From assembly GCA_021234155.1 (NCBI GenBank), contig JAJEKV010000006.1, positions 27,555,754-27,619,753 on the forward strand: a stretch of DNA of 64,000 bases, written 5' to 3'. This DNA comes from Isoetes taiwanensis (taxonomy: Eukaryota > Streptophyta > Lycopodiopsida > Isoetales > Isoetaceae). Position numbers and translations under genes: made by a program. Below, one piece after another: positions 1 to 13,260 of the stretch. A model generated the notes under the pieces. The model worked only from the letters and a program-made list of their open reading frames with translations, was not told the origin of the DNA and searched no databases. Numbering within the stretch: the first letter of the stretch is position 1; each line of letters opens with the position of its first letter.

Positions 1-3000
1 ACCTGCCAAGATATGGAGACGAAGAAGAAGGCAGCATACAAGATTTATCTCCGCCAAACAATCCGACAAGGCAGTCGACTAGCCTTTAAAATCGCCTCCA
101 CCAATTCGACCCGACTCGAAGAAGGTCCGCGAATCCCCGACGAGCCGCCGCTATATCTCCTCGAGCATTGCCAACATCATACCACCACGCATCCGTAAAC
201 TCTTCGAAAGTGCCTACATCGTCTATCGAGGAGTTCAAGAGGGCCACGCATCACGAATCCACATCAACGATGGCGGATCTCGGCTGAAGCGCCGTCGAGG
301 CCAAGATCCGCACTCCATCTGCCAAGAGGATGACCATACGCCAAGAGCAATGGTGAACCTAGCACTCCGGAGGATTAGAAAAAAAAAATGAATGAAATTT
401 AGGAATCTTTGAATAAGATTTTGAACTCTTGTATGTATATATGTTCTTAGAATTAATGGTTATATGTATATGGAGTCGTCAACTCGGTTGATCGCGAGAA
501 GGCCTCTCAAGGTCAGCGAACGCTACAGCCTCATTTTTTGGGCGCATAAACCCTGGCTAAAAGTCAAAGTCAGTGTCAACTCGGTCCCATCGCTGAAACC
601 CCTCGCTGCACTCGACGCAGTGGCTATTTACTTCAAATCTCGGATTTCTCGCAAGTATTTTGACAGCTTATAGGTGTCCAATTTGGAGCAATAAAAGTTG
701 CTAGTTAGGTTAGAATCAAGGCCGAAAAGTCAGCGTTAGGATGTTTAAATTCCCAAAACCCTTCATAGGAATAATAGAATTGACCAAACCGGGTTGCATC
801 GCGAAAACCACTTCACATACTCTTTGACGCAGAGCCTTCTCGCGACGCCACCCGGATTTCGCCCACTTGCCTAAATTGACCAATTTTTGGACCCAACAAA
901 TTGCCATGTAGTGCTTCGCTTTGCTTTGTTTAGAATTGCACTTCATGGTAGCTCATTTGGGACAACAACCATGGCTATAGATTCGAAGCCCCGCCCCCAT
1001 CGCAGAACCTTTTGTAATAATCTGGAACCTCGGTGCACTAGTCTATAAAAGGGCCCTCATTTGTCATTTTCTCCCCTTAATCGGCCTTTGGCGCATTTTC
1101 TAGCCCTTTTGCTTAATCCCAAAGAGCTTTCATTTTTCATATAGCTATCTCTTTTGCTCAATGGGCAATTCATCGCTTTTGTTAGGATGGTACGCTGAGG
1201 CCGAGCAAGCCTTCCATGTATTTGATCATCTTTTGATCTCCATTACTTTGACTACACCCTCATTACAATCGGCCATTTGCCAATACAAGCCTTATAGTTA
1301 GAACCAAGATCCTAAGCTAGATAGGAGATGATCTCAAGACTCATCAATGTTCTTTAGCTTGTCGCCTTTTATCTTGCTGCGTCTTTGTTCACATATAGGT
1401 AGTATAATTAAACCTTCCCTTGTGAAACCCGCTAGTTGCCAAGGCCTTAGAAATTGTTGTCACATCGCTGGTATGATACACCAACACACGCTATAGGTGC
1501 ACTATCATCAAGCGTCTTCACCATACCTTGTATCATAGATAATTATCTAGAAATTCATCCTATCTAGGTAATTCAGCCTAGCACACCAAGTACACCTGAA
1601 TGAGTCTCCTTCTACCACCTTGGCGATAGTAAATAAGTACCTCGGTAGAGGACAAATGCCAAGTGGGTCATTCGGAGGCGGATAAAGGTATAAAAAAATA
1701 GGGTTTTAAAGTAAGTAGCCATAAATAATTGTTGTGTGATATATTAGTTGCCTTGTGCTTAGGGGCGAATAATATAGGGTAGGAGAGAATCCTTGCGACC
1801 GACGGGTTTCACTCGACAACATCATCAACGAATCGAAAAGCAGGGCAACCTTATGGAGGAAGCTTCAGCAAATCAAAGGCCAAGATGGTGTACAGAAAGC
1901 AATGCAATTTAAAATAAAGGGAGAGCCTATAGGAAGAACGATTATACATCGTAATTAGGACACAAGATCGCCAAGAGGGCTATGCAAATTTCTCAATACC
2001 GGCATCATGGCACTTACAAAATTCGTTCACATTTAGGAAGGGTATCTCTAGTCGGCGATATCTCCAAGCGCCATTGCCCTCGAGGAACAACCCCACATCG
2101 ATGATCGATGTCACAAACGCAGACTTCCATCGAATTTATGACCCTAAAAGATGAGACTGACAAACTCTCCCCTGAAGGGAAATTATCATAGGTATCCAGC
2201 CATAGTAGTATCAGATTTTGGACTTCAAGCAAACATGCTTGACTAAGGAGGTACTCATGCCAAGGGTGGGCTTTCAGAATAGAATTTCTTCCTCATCAGC
2301 CCGATACTTCGAAAGTACCAAGATCAACTTCGATGCCTATCTCAAGATCACGGCCAATCTTCACTGTAGAGATTGGAGGTCAGGGTTCATCAAGAAGAGG
2401 CATCATGAGGACCAAATACCAGAATTCATTAATTGATCACCAAGATTAGTCCTTGTAGATGGATGCACATAAACTCCTCTAAGCAGAAGCTGCACGCTTA
2501 GAAGTGGTAAAGCACTCAACATTGTCATCACTTTACAACAAAGATGCAATCAGCGTGATCAAGAATAGAATCGTGACAAGGTCAACACCACAATATCAAC
2601 CAGGAGTTAGGGAAGAATCCTCATCCTCGAATCTTGCAACCTTCAAGCGCATGAGTCAAACACTTGAAAAGATTCTACTAGCTAAGTGAACACGGACCTC
2701 CGCTTTGGATGCAAATTAATCGGTCTTTATGTCTCTACCTCACATTAGTCCACCTCAAGAGGGATAATACTCGTTAACGAAGATAATCAACAATTCAACA
2801 TTTAGGACTCTTTGGTGAAGAGCCAAGAGCCTAATATGTTCGACAAAAGGAATCGGGCACAGAATGATTATACAACAAATCGAGACTGTGATCTTTCAAC
2901 AACTTATGAATCATCGCCTTGCTAATCTTCAAATCCACTAACCACTATACCAGCTTTGCTTTAGGACCTATTAGATAGCCGAGCCGTGAATTATAAGTGA

Positions 3001-5930
3001 TAACATCCATGATGGATGTAGCACCTAAATTTCGAAAGTAGATTTTTGTCTTTCCTTTAGGAAAGATGGACCCAAAGAATGGAGCAAAGTCATATTGGGA
3101 AGAAAATGTATGGATAATAATTGTATACATTGCTACAGATATCCAACATATTGAACCTTCGCGAGTTTGATCACCCTCGCCAAGAAGGATTCAATAATAG
3201 GATAAATCATTTCACCATGTATATGACGCAGTACTTCCTCGCTAAAGATAAGTGGGATAATCCCATCAAATGAAGAGAAGCAATCTATCAAGTCCGCCAA
3301 CTCTTAGATGGCATCAACTCAAAGCAAGGTGGGCTATTTCAAGAGGGCACAATTAAGAAAGGGTAGATCCTAGAGTATAGATTAGATCTAAAACAAGCAA
3401 TAATTATCTAATCATATAGTTTCTATGTGTGCCCAAAAGCAATGTCATGCCGACTAACTTGTGGCCATAGGATTTATGTAAGTAGTTCTTTAACTTGTAA
3501 TTTTGCACCTCCTAGATGATCGACATCTTTAAGAGCAAGACTTTAAGTCTAAATCTGTTGAATTAAGCCGTACGCTGCTAATTAGCAAAGACTTCAACTA
3601 ACAAGAGTCAGTCTACATCGAGCTGGCTAAAGTAGAGCATCGTAAGTAACTCAACTTATGTACATTAGCAATTATGACCTCACAATAAGCATGCACATTA
3701 AAGCCGGTTAAAGCAATAATTGATTATTATAGCAGAGATACTTATCCCAAAGACTAAAGGGCACCTTTATAATTTAAGTTAAGTAATTCAATCGGGTAAC
3801 GATGTGAAAGCAATTACTTAAGTGCATCATGAGGAAATGAGGTCATACACAAGCTACGTTGTCTAATCTCAAATCGCAATAGTAAGAAGGAAGATGCTAC
3901 TAAACAAACGCCTTTGGGCAATTTCTAAGTTAATCAAGAAGTCCCATGATATAATCTCCGTGAAATTTGGTTTTGCTCTAGGAGGCATACAGAGTCTGAA
4001 ATCACTCTTTGCACCTATCGATCAGCAAGGCTCTTTATAGAATCGCAAGACTCGAAAGCCAGCGCAGCCTGCCAGGCTGTTGTAGGAGGATCCTTCTCGC
4101 CAAGATGCAGTTTAAAGGTGTATATCAACCGCGGCAGCTCAACAAGCAATCCATATGATAATGGGACTCAAGAAGCGTGATCTTCACAAAACCGAATTTT
4201 GGGCTCTGCAATCAAGAAATAAGATGAAGGAAGATAATTATAAGACCTTTCAAAAATCCTTCTGGTATGGGCAATTCATCACTTCACAGCTGATGCTCTT
4301 TTGAGTCTTATGGAATGCTGCTCCACCAACTCTCAGATGATATTTGAGGATCACATCTTCGAAGATTCCTTGATGATTCTCATCAATTCTCTCTCGACGA
4401 CATCGCGGATTCATGTTGTAATGGAAGAGCATGTTCGCGGAGATGTTAGTTAAGACGTCAGCCACTCATTGGCAAGCTTTTGCTGTTAATTTGGTAATGC
4501 CATTCCACTCTCGCGCGACCAAGAAGATAGAAGAAGCCATCTTTCCCAACATGGAGTTCAAGCATTGATGATGGGCTAGTCCCCTTACAAGAGTGCAAGA
4601 ACGGATTAAGAAAGAGAAAACCTCAAATATTTTAAAAGGAAGGTAATCTTTAATATCGTGCTAAGAACAACTATACCTCCAAAAGGCGAGGAAAAAAATT
4701 TTCCAGATTAATTATAATAGCCCTATTCTACTATGCAAAATTTATAAAGGTCTACTAAGATTAGAAGTAGCTTACTTCCTCGGGCTCCATTACGAAGAAG
4801 CGTGATAGTCGATATATAATCCAAGAATGTCAGTGGCACCAGCTGGCATTACATGGGCAATAACTTCAATTTTAGGAGTTTTGGAACTCAGCGCAAGCCG
4901 ACGCCAAGTGGGAAGTCTTCAAGATGGGTTTTATAGTTACCTTCCAAGGACAACAAGAAGCTTTGAAGCCTTGATGGTTGTGGTATATAGTTTTATCAAA
5001 AGGGCACATACTTGCCATGCCACACCATAGACACACTTTGATCTAGCCATGGGGTCTACATAAGAGTTCGCTTTTAGGCTGCATGGAAGGCGAGGGTCGC
5101 ATCATCACCAATAGATCCGAGTTCTTACTTATCGCTATAACACTTCTTCAACATGAGCTGCACCAACTCTTGTTGATGGGTTTTGGCTTATCTTTACCAA
5201 CCGCAAAAGCGACCGCACCAACAAATTTTGGAGAGCTCGCTGAGGAACTATGATTGAACAAGTAATCCAAATGGGCCGAAAGTACAATCCTAATCGGGTC
5301 AATTACGCATGGGCCGTAATATGAAGCGCGATCATCGGGAAGATGTCTCCCATGATCGCCATGCTATCAATGCTTGACCCTAGTTATGTGGGCATACCTC
5401 TAGTCTCCTAGGTGGAAGTTTTCAACAACGAAGATGTATGCGTGAGCTTTGGTAGAAGGAGAACATCTCTCAACAGCATGCACATCCGAAGAGCTCAGCC
5501 AGATAGACATAAACCCCTGAGTTGTTTTGTTGTGGCAGATAAAGTTGGCCTGCTAAAGGTTGCTGCTGGAAGCCAAGATCGGGCACTGTAAGAAGCTTGT
5601 GGGTATCGGTCCATTCAGGATCTTGGAGAAAAGTGGGCCTGCCTACAAGTGGGAATCCTTTGGCCCAATCTTTAAGGTCTTCCATGTTTATTGAAAAGGC
5701 ACCTAATCTCTAACCCCAGGAGGTTTTGGCTAATTCAAACTTTGTTGAAATGACTGAGGATCAACTTGAAATTCAGCCTGAATCTGCTTCTGATAAGTCA
5801 TCATTCAAGAGGACAAGCTCACCCCTCCAAGATTTGGTCATGTGGAAAGCACTTAAATTGCGGAAGACTTTACTGGCATTAAAGCAGGGGATTTGGAGAA
5901 ACAATAATTCTAATTTATGAAGGAGTTTTG
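1..5930. other. Intergenic, decayed repeat-derived DNA
   Basis: No coding region in this stretch has a recognisable motif or a coherent reading frame; the open frames are short and scattered over both strands. Base composition alternates between GC-rich patches (1-350, 480-620) and AT-rich patches. A TATA-like box lies at 1043-1052. I infer old retroelement sequence, but found no reverse transcriptase, integrase or gag motif. Confidence 0.5.
1043..1052 (+). promoter_or_regulatory. TATA-like box in a possible LTR remnant
   Basis: The string CTATAAAAGG is followed at once by a pyrimidine-rich leader (CCCTCATTTGTCATTTTC), the usual layout of an LTR-retrotransposon promoter and R region. No matching second LTR and no primer-binding site was found, so the LTR reading is weak. 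It could equally be a chance TATA. Confidence 0.3.
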
Positions 5931-7700
5931 ATGGGTGAGTCGCCCGACTTGGTCGACCGTGGTTAGCTGGGGTATGTTGTTAGTTAGCCTTTAAGCCCCG
6001 GGCGATGCATTCTAGTTAGTAGGTGCATGCCGTAACCTGGACGAACCGTGGTATGGCGATGGGATACGCTTTAGGTATCTTTAGGCTACACGCACTAAGA
6101 GGTGCGACGCAATCGGCCATGGAGCGAGGAATGAGGCATGGTGGGCGATGATGGGGACATCGGACGGATGATTCTATGCCACGACAAGTGGTGGTAATGC
6201 CACACCGTCAGAGGTAGGTCAGCGGTGAAGCTGCCAGCGATCATGCGCGATGATGGGATCGCGGAGACGTCTCAGTCAAACCCGTAAGTATTGATACCGG
6301 GCGTACTCGATCCGGGGACGGTATTAAGGTAGCACTCGATCATGGGCAATGATGGGAGCATCTAAATGATCCCTAAGCTCAAATCCCTAAAGGGCCATGT
6401 GATCTGGGCAAGGTGGGGATCAACCTCGGTTTAGTTCTACTAAGGAGGTAAGGTGGGTCCCCTAAAACCACAAATTATTAACTAAACTAACGTAATGTGC
6501 CCTTTGCAAGTAGAAGGAGGACTCTTCAACGAGGGAGCCAAGCATTTGAGAAGATAGGAGCCATAATTTAGATTATGAACCCTAATAACTCTTATAATAG
6601 TATTTTGAATTATTATAAGAAATAACGGGTGTTAAGGGCTATATACCTTTGTATATACAAATATAGCCTTAAATTTTGACCTTTAACTAATAAAACTTGG
6701 ATTGCTAAACTAAACTAAAGGTTATGACATGTTGTTGTTTTGCGTGCATAAGGTTCGTTGTCATCACCTTTAGCTTAAATGTCGAGACAAAAGATTGTCC
6801 TATGGGAGAATGACGTCCGTGGAAATACCATGCAACACGTGATATTCCTCGATCCGTCACTATACAAGTCTATCTCTCATAGCCTTTGTATACCATAGAT
6901 CATGGCATTAGGGGTATGGCCAAGTTATTCTCATAACTTAGCCAACCATAGGTTAGGACCATTATCCACGCGGGTCTTTTAACCTATTAGGCACCCGCCA
7001 CAATGATTCACCCTCGGATTGGTGCCACTGGCATCCTAGGTGACCTAACTTATATAGGTCGAAACCCTAACCCTATGGGCCTCTTCCACTTCTAGCTAAT
7101 CTCGCAGATCATCTACCTCGGAAACCCCGCTTCAACATCGCTTGTTGGGCATAGGTTATCTCCACAGGTAGACTCTTTGTTCCTTGGAGTAGGAGCAGAT
7201 CTCGTGGAGTCGGGCTAACCATGGAGGCACACCTGATCCGAGGGAGAGCTTCAGGAGCGTGTGCATGTAGGATAGTAGTTGTGATAGCTTATCCGAATTA
7301 GCATTCCGTATATGCTAGTATCTTGTATCTAGAGTAGAGCCATCCTAGAACTCGGTATTCAACATCTTGAACCCTAATCAATGAACCCTAACTATTAGTT
7401 AGGATTTGTATGATTAGGTTAAGATGTTCTTCTTTATGATTATTCTCATGATGTGATGATTATGTGATGATGGTTGATCATGTTTGCTCCTCTTGTATTG
7501 GGAAGGGGGGGTAGAGACCCAGAGCCATATGTAGTATGCTTCTAGATTAGGACCCTTAGTTCCTATTAGTTATACCCTGCATGGGAGCCCACTAGGCTAT
7601 CGAGGCTACGGGCTATGACTCCTCACACCACATGTAACGGGCTAGAGGGAAAAGTGGAGGGAGGATCCCCGAGTGGGGGCTTCTGGGATCCCATAGTGGG
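5930..7700 (+). repeat. GC-richer, LTR-like repeat segment
   Basis: This stretch is more GC-rich than its neighbours and contains three spaced copies of a GATGATGGG core (near 6147, 6249 and 6350), each embedded in a similar 20-30 base context. A TATATAGG box at 7051-7058 is followed by a C-rich leader, as in an LTR promoter. No gag or pol frame is visible. I read it as a solo or degraded LTR or other long repeat. Confidence 0.35.
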
Positions 7701-8340
7701 CTAGGCTTATGGCTCGGTCACTGCGGTGGGCCGCATGGGTCCCGACACCTCCCCGGGCAATGGTGTTGTTCCCCCTCGAGAGCCGCAAGTGTTGGCTTGG
7801 CTCTCGCTTTGGGGGTCAAGTCTGCACGAATCGTGGTGTCGCCACGATTCCCAGTCACCCCCTACTCATCCTAGACCCCTCGGGAGGGGAGATGCAACCC
7901 TTCGCCTCATCTGACCAGGGAGATGCAACCCGAGTAGTCCCATGGGTGATGCCATGGGATTGGCGTGATCCGAAGGCTAGAGTCATGCCGAGCCTCGATT
8001 TAGCCCATCCGCAAAGTATGCACAGTGAGGGGCGGATGGAGTGGTCAACCCTAGCCATTGTTCATAGCCAGCCCCATTGTTATGACTGTCTCCGCTTCTA
8101 TCTTGAGGCTCAGCCAGTACCATCCTCCTTATGAGCTCTGAGCCATGGGTAGGAGCTCTTATGTTTTATGGCATAGGATTATCTTCTTTGCAGCTTGTGG
8201 ATATGTGATGGACTACCCTTCGAGGTAGTATGTTGTATTGTTATTGCTAGTTCTCGACATTGTTTATGCTCCGGCCGTGATAGGAGCCCATAGGGAAGGG
8301 CGCGACAAGACACCTTCAGAACTCCCCCCTCAGCACTAGG
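7700..8340. other. GC-rich stretch without a recognised gene
   Basis: An open frame on the plus strand (7709-8134) and overlapping frames on both strands exist because the DNA is GC-rich and poor in stop codons. The products show no motif, and composition alone explains the openness. It lies just beyond the 3' end of the minus-strand LINE at 8.35 kb. Confidence 0.4.
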
Positions 8341-8349
8341 ATTCTTTCT

Positions 8350-10680
8350 TGAAAGCGGTTAGATCTGAGGGCCCATGCGTTGATGGACCGATGGGGATTT
8401 CCTCACGAAAGTGTACGGCCGGGCCCAGATATTTAGCGCGGGAGCCCACAAAGAGCTAAATGATGGGCTTATCTGAAGCACGCCAATCATTATCTTGATT
8501 TCGCCAAGTTCACCATTATATGACGAAGCTTCACGTAAGAGAGCAAGACTATTCAAGAGCTCTTGAAGCCCTTCTTTCCTATTTGCCATGAGCACTACAT
8601 CGCCGCCATATAGCAAGAGCTACGCAACATAATCCCCAATGTGTGTTCCGATAGGCATCCGCCTCTGCCGTATCTAATTCATCAATGTATGCTTTAATAA
8701 TGTTGGAGATAATGGCATCCCCTCGCCGCATTCCTCGATTGTGCTCTCGATATTTGCATGCATTTCCCGAAAGCAAGTTTGACAAGTACCTCCGAGTATA
8801 GATTCGCTGGGACGCCTTTGATTGATTGATTGTGGCACACCTATCCGCCTCATCCTTCCGCTTAAGCCCTTTCTCGGTACCATGTCAAAAGCCTTGGAGA
8901 AGTCGATGAAAGCTAGGTATAAGGATTGCCTCGCTCTCTTGCTTTCTCAAATAACACCGAGTGTTGGAGCATGATCTAGTGTGCTATGTTTGCTTCTAAA
9001 TCCTCGCTTGATAGGGGCCTCTTATTGCTCTTTCCTACCAATGATTGAGCTTGCTCCAAAGACTGTACCAATCAATTTAGCAAAGATTGAACCAATCAAT
9101 ATAGTTCTACAGTTGGCGCACGCCATCCTTAGCACCGCCTTATGAATGGGTGGACTCGTTTCTCTCCAATGTTTGGCAGCCCTTCGCTTAGAGCTACGCT
9201 TGAGCAGCCCGGTAAGAACCTCCAACGCTTTCTTTCCACTCCACTTCATCAATTCAATGTGCAATCCCCTCAGAATCAGTAGCTTTTCCATTCTTCATTC
9301 CCCTCGAAATGCATCCTGAAACGCCTTCCATGGAGAGCATGTCTCCCCGCACTATCATCCGTGGCATCCCTTCTACATTTTGCACATATTATATTTCCTT
9401 CACAAATTCGTAAAGCTTCATCCGGGCTCCCTAAAATAGATATCGCTTACCCTTTTTTAGGACGCTGTTCCAAAACATCTTTGGATTGTCCCGCAATTTG
9501 TCGCGACGAACTATTTGCTTCCTCGCTTCATATATTTTCTTTCTTCCCTCGCCCTCGAGCTTTTTGTACCAGAGAGGCTTGAGATACACGCCTTTGGGAC
9601 CAAATACTTTGTCGGCAGAGCAATCAGCATCCCACCATCCATTTCTTGGTCGCCATTGTTTCTTGGCTTTGTATAGCCAAATATTTCTTTGGCCACATCA
9701 AGGAGGATCTCAGGCAAATAGAGAGACATCATTCTCTAGTTCCATGGACCATACATTATCCGCAAATTTTGCTTCTAATGCCTTGCAATATTGCTCCCTT
9801 TGTTAAAATCTAACTTCAACTTTTGCTTTAAAAAACGTTGGTGTTTTCTGGTGGTAAGGGCAAGCATCCCACATTGAAACATAGCCGCATTACGATCAGA
9901 TTCGTGGATTTTATCCAAGACCTAGAAGGAGATGCAATTATTCTTTTGTGCCAAGATATAATCCACGACGCTTGCCCCCGCGCGTGAATGCAGTGTACCC
10001 ATTCGAAGTTTGGAAAGGCCTTTATGCCATTAAATTTTAAGGTCACAATGCAAAGCTCCAATAATTTGTGGCCTAAAGCATTCATTTCTTCATCAACGAC
10101 TTTACGAGAATAGATATCTTCATGGATTTCATCCGTATAAATCTTGTAGATTTTCAAAAGTAGCAAAATTTTGCATCGCTATCGGGTAACGCATTGAGAT
10201 CCCATGTGATTATGATTTCGCCAAGGTCTCTAATAGCTACTATATCCGAGCATAGATTGCGTGGTTCATTATGATCAATTTTAGCATCTTTTGTAAATCT
10301 TTGCATGGAGCGTGCAAAATAACAAATTGCTATGAACAAAGGCCCGCTTTCCATTTAATCTCAGCCACATGTATTGCTTCATTTCATCTACCAAATGCAC
10401 TGTAACCATTTTGGCCAAATCGCTTTTGCATATGCAAAGAAGGCCTCCATGACCCTCCCAAATTTTTTTGTTCTTGTGATTCCATGAATTTCCTACTAAT
10501 GTGAACCCGCATAATTCGAAGTGAATTGGCTTGATGTTGCCATGTTGTCACAATCAAAATCAGATCGGGCTTGTTTTCCAAGTCTCATATGAAGCTGCCA
10601 AAGCGAAGCTTGACATGCACCATGTACATTCCGCACTGTGATCTTCAAGGCCTCAATTCCCCTATGCTTTTTGCTTTGTC
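8350..10680 (-). mobile_element. Decayed LINE (non-LTR retrotransposon) ORF2: endonuclease and reverse transcriptase
   Basis: Read on the minus strand, the segment carries the two enzymatic domains of a plant L1-type ORF2 in the right order. From about 10.62 to 9.83 kb are endonuclease/exonuclease/phosphatase pieces: DLILIVTTWQH, and GPLFIAICYFARSMQRFT followed by LGEIIITWDLNAL, matching the family GDFNA motif with G changed to W. From about 9.29 to 8.36 kb are reverse-transcriptase pieces: CRTILIGSIFAKLIGT, GMPLSPTLLKH and YGGDVVLMANRKEGLQ, the last at the place of the YADD active site. The frame is broken many times and the active-site motif is altered, so it cannot be active. No ORF1 or poly(A) tail was recognised. 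The LINE call is firm; the limits are approximate. Confidence 0.85.
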
Positions 10681-10699
10681 ACAATTGCTTTGCCTCCTT

Positions 10700-11620
10700 T
10701 GATCTAAGTATGCAATGAAACCGGTGGTCTCTTTGCCTCTTTGACTTTAGCCCATTCCTTCCGCCTAGCATCTCGATTGGGTTGGAGTTAGATTATTATC
10801 TAACAAGATCCCTTTAATCCCTTTGAGAGCACTCCCCGATATGCAACACCCTATCTTTGGGCCTCAAAGACTACGAAATTTCACAAGGATTGCCCTATTG
10901 TTTCCCCGGCTTCCCCGAAGCATCTACCACCGATGAACCGCGGGCTCAAACAGATGCATTGTGTCCGCGGGAAGAATTGTTCAAGCACCTCCCTCGTAAG
11001 TTTTCATGTTCGCATCTCGATGCCTGTAATCTTCGTGATTTCTTTGCCCCGCCAATTGCTCCTCGCTTCTAAAGATACCGCCTCCTCATGAATGAGCATC
11101 CGAGATTTTGTAGTTTCGCTATCGTGATGCATCTCATCCAAATTAAGTTGTTCAGAGGTTTTTTGAAGAAGATCATGGAGCTCTTGGTTCAAACTTTAAG
11201 GCTTCATTCTGCTTATGGATCTCCTCAATTCTCGCTGTACTAAATTTCTACTAGCTGCTTGAGAGAGCCTATGTTCTCTTCAGATTTCTTTCATCGCCGC
11301 TGAATCGAGGCCGAATCTCCATCAGATTCCACTTTCGATTCAGAAGCTTTCCTTTCTAGACATCAGGTCAGGCTTTTATGTAATGTGAACCAAAAATGTG
11401 TTATGCATTCTTGCTCCCATTGCTCTATATGAATGATGGAAATGAAATATTTATGCGAGAAACTTATACCTGTATGACCTCCATAAAGTGTAAGGGATAA
11501 GAAATTTGAAGCCCGAAGTCTCCAACAAAGTTCACAACATCCTTTTGCAAGAAGAGACATTGCTATTCTGCTTCCGCACTTATAATGCTTTGTTTGCAAA
11601 GCTGTGGGTGAGAGAATCAC
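10700..11620 (-). other. Possible LINE 5' region or ORF1 remnant
   Basis: This lies immediately upstream (minus strand) of the LINE endonuclease remnant. It contains a short heptad-like frame near 11.0-11.19 kb (ELHDLLQKTSEQLNL) that could be a coiled-coil relic of a LINE ORF1. No zinc knuckle or RNA-binding motif is seen, so the assignment rests on position and weak coiled-coil character. Confidence 0.25.
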
Positions 11621-12780
11621 GCCTCAACCTCCTTTGAAGTTAGACCACGGACCATTTCCAAGGACAACCTCTCGATTTTTTCTTAATGTAGCAAAATTGC
11701 ACTTGTTATTCTTTGTAGAACCTCTCATAAGAAATATTGCATATTATTCAATGAACCTCTCCCAACCAAAGAACACTCGATACAAGCGCCAAAAGCATAA
11801 AGAAGCATAGGCATGAAATCAAGAAATAGATGTGATTAACAGCCCCGCCATAGTCGAATTGCATCTTGATTTTTATGGACGGCCATCATCACCACCGAGG
11901 TTCTCGCCTCCAAATATCATTGTTCCTTTGCCTTTTGGGTTACCATTGTCTCATTGCTTTTGTGGTGTTGAGCAAAGATCATACAGCACTTTTCGATTTG
12001 GCAAAATTTGAGGTAATCGAGATTTCCATTTCAGAGTGATCAACGATGCTCTTCATCACATCGGGCCTTGATTTCGGGTGAATGCTTCTTGATAAGCTTG
12101 TTGAAGTAATCAACTCCGTAGCTTGGCTATTTCTTGCCTACGCCTCGGCGCTAGATCTTCCCGCTCAACAACTTGTTTTTCATCTTATTATGTAATTTGG
12201 TATCTCTTTCTATGTGCATCCAATTTCTTGTAAATTAATGGAGGAAATTGAGCTTCACATGATATCTCCCCGAAGTTTCAAAGAGATCCAACAAATCTGG
12301 AACAAAGCATTGAATTTATCCGGCCTAAAAATCCAATGCTAAATGTGTGATTACCCTAAGCCGCATCGTGGAGTGCCATGAATTTTTGACAGAGGGAAAA
12401 TAAGTGAATTGAGGGAGAATTTGTGGGGCCATGAGCCTCAAGTAGTTGGGGGCTCGAATTACAAAGTACCACCACTTGCACGAAAAATCCAGCCAAAATC
12501 CCGTAATCATTTCCTAACGGTTCGTTGTCGAGGTGACGGGTGAGTACATGAAGGGCGGGGAGACAAAGCGCTCCATCCACCAAAGACCCAAATTAAGAAA
12601 AAGTAGGGTGCCTTTAAGGGCTAAAACCCTACTAAAAAGCATATGTCCTGACGATGCTTTTGATACCCAAGAGCATACTTTTGCCCGCAAAATCAAATCT
12701 AAAAATAACATACGCATAAGTGTGAAATCACATGTTGACATGAATAGTAGAGTCCATACTACTATATAAGTCAAAAGGTA
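11620..12780. other. No recognisable feature
   Basis: Mixed-composition DNA with only short frames on both strands. The overlapping minus frames at 12.33-12.77 kb show no domain. I see no repeat period and no RNA gene here. Confidence 0.4.
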
Positions 12781-13260
12781 GCCGACATAAGGTTAGATAT
12801 AGAGTCAATAGTAGTAGCTTCAAACATAGAGTCGATAATAGAATTAAAATGAGAATGAAAGTTAGTGTCTCCATATAGGATTAGATATAGAGTCAATAGT
12901 AGCATCAAATATAGAATTAGCAAGAGAGAGTCCTAATTAAAACCAAAGGTAGTGCCGCATATAGAGTCACTTTGGAGTTAGAATAGAGGTCAACATTAAT
13001 GTCACTGTCGTTGTTGAATGCTATGCCCCTTGGTGCCCAAGCCGCAATAGTATAAGGGATCGGGTTAGAATAGAGGTCAACATTAATGTCGATATAGAGT
13101 CAAGCCTAGAGTTATATTTAGCACCCACATTAGAGTCACATATATAGGCCAACACTAAGGTCAGAATTAAAGTAAAATGGGAAGTCCGATGCTTACACCT
13201 TTGATTCATATTGCATCAACTCTTACATCAGCTATAGCGTTAGTTTGGTTAAAATGACAT
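12780..13260 (+). repeat. Degenerate AT-rich repeat built on ATAGAGTCA
   Basis: The motif (A)TAGAGTCA(A) recurs in slightly different contexts across about 480 bases. A 26-base string beginning TTAGAATAGAGGTCAACA is repeated exactly at 12978 and 13065, 87 bases apart. This is a decayed tandem or minisatellite block with no coding content. Confidence 0.6.

Noticed and set aside
7709-8134. 141-codon open frame as a gene
   Set aside because: The DNA is GC-rich and open on both strands; the product has no domain and a composition expected from non-coding GC-rich sequence.
9361-9806. Plus-strand open frames of 73 and 106 codons
   Set aside because: They lie opposite the LINE remnant on the minus strand and have no motif; they are shadow frames.
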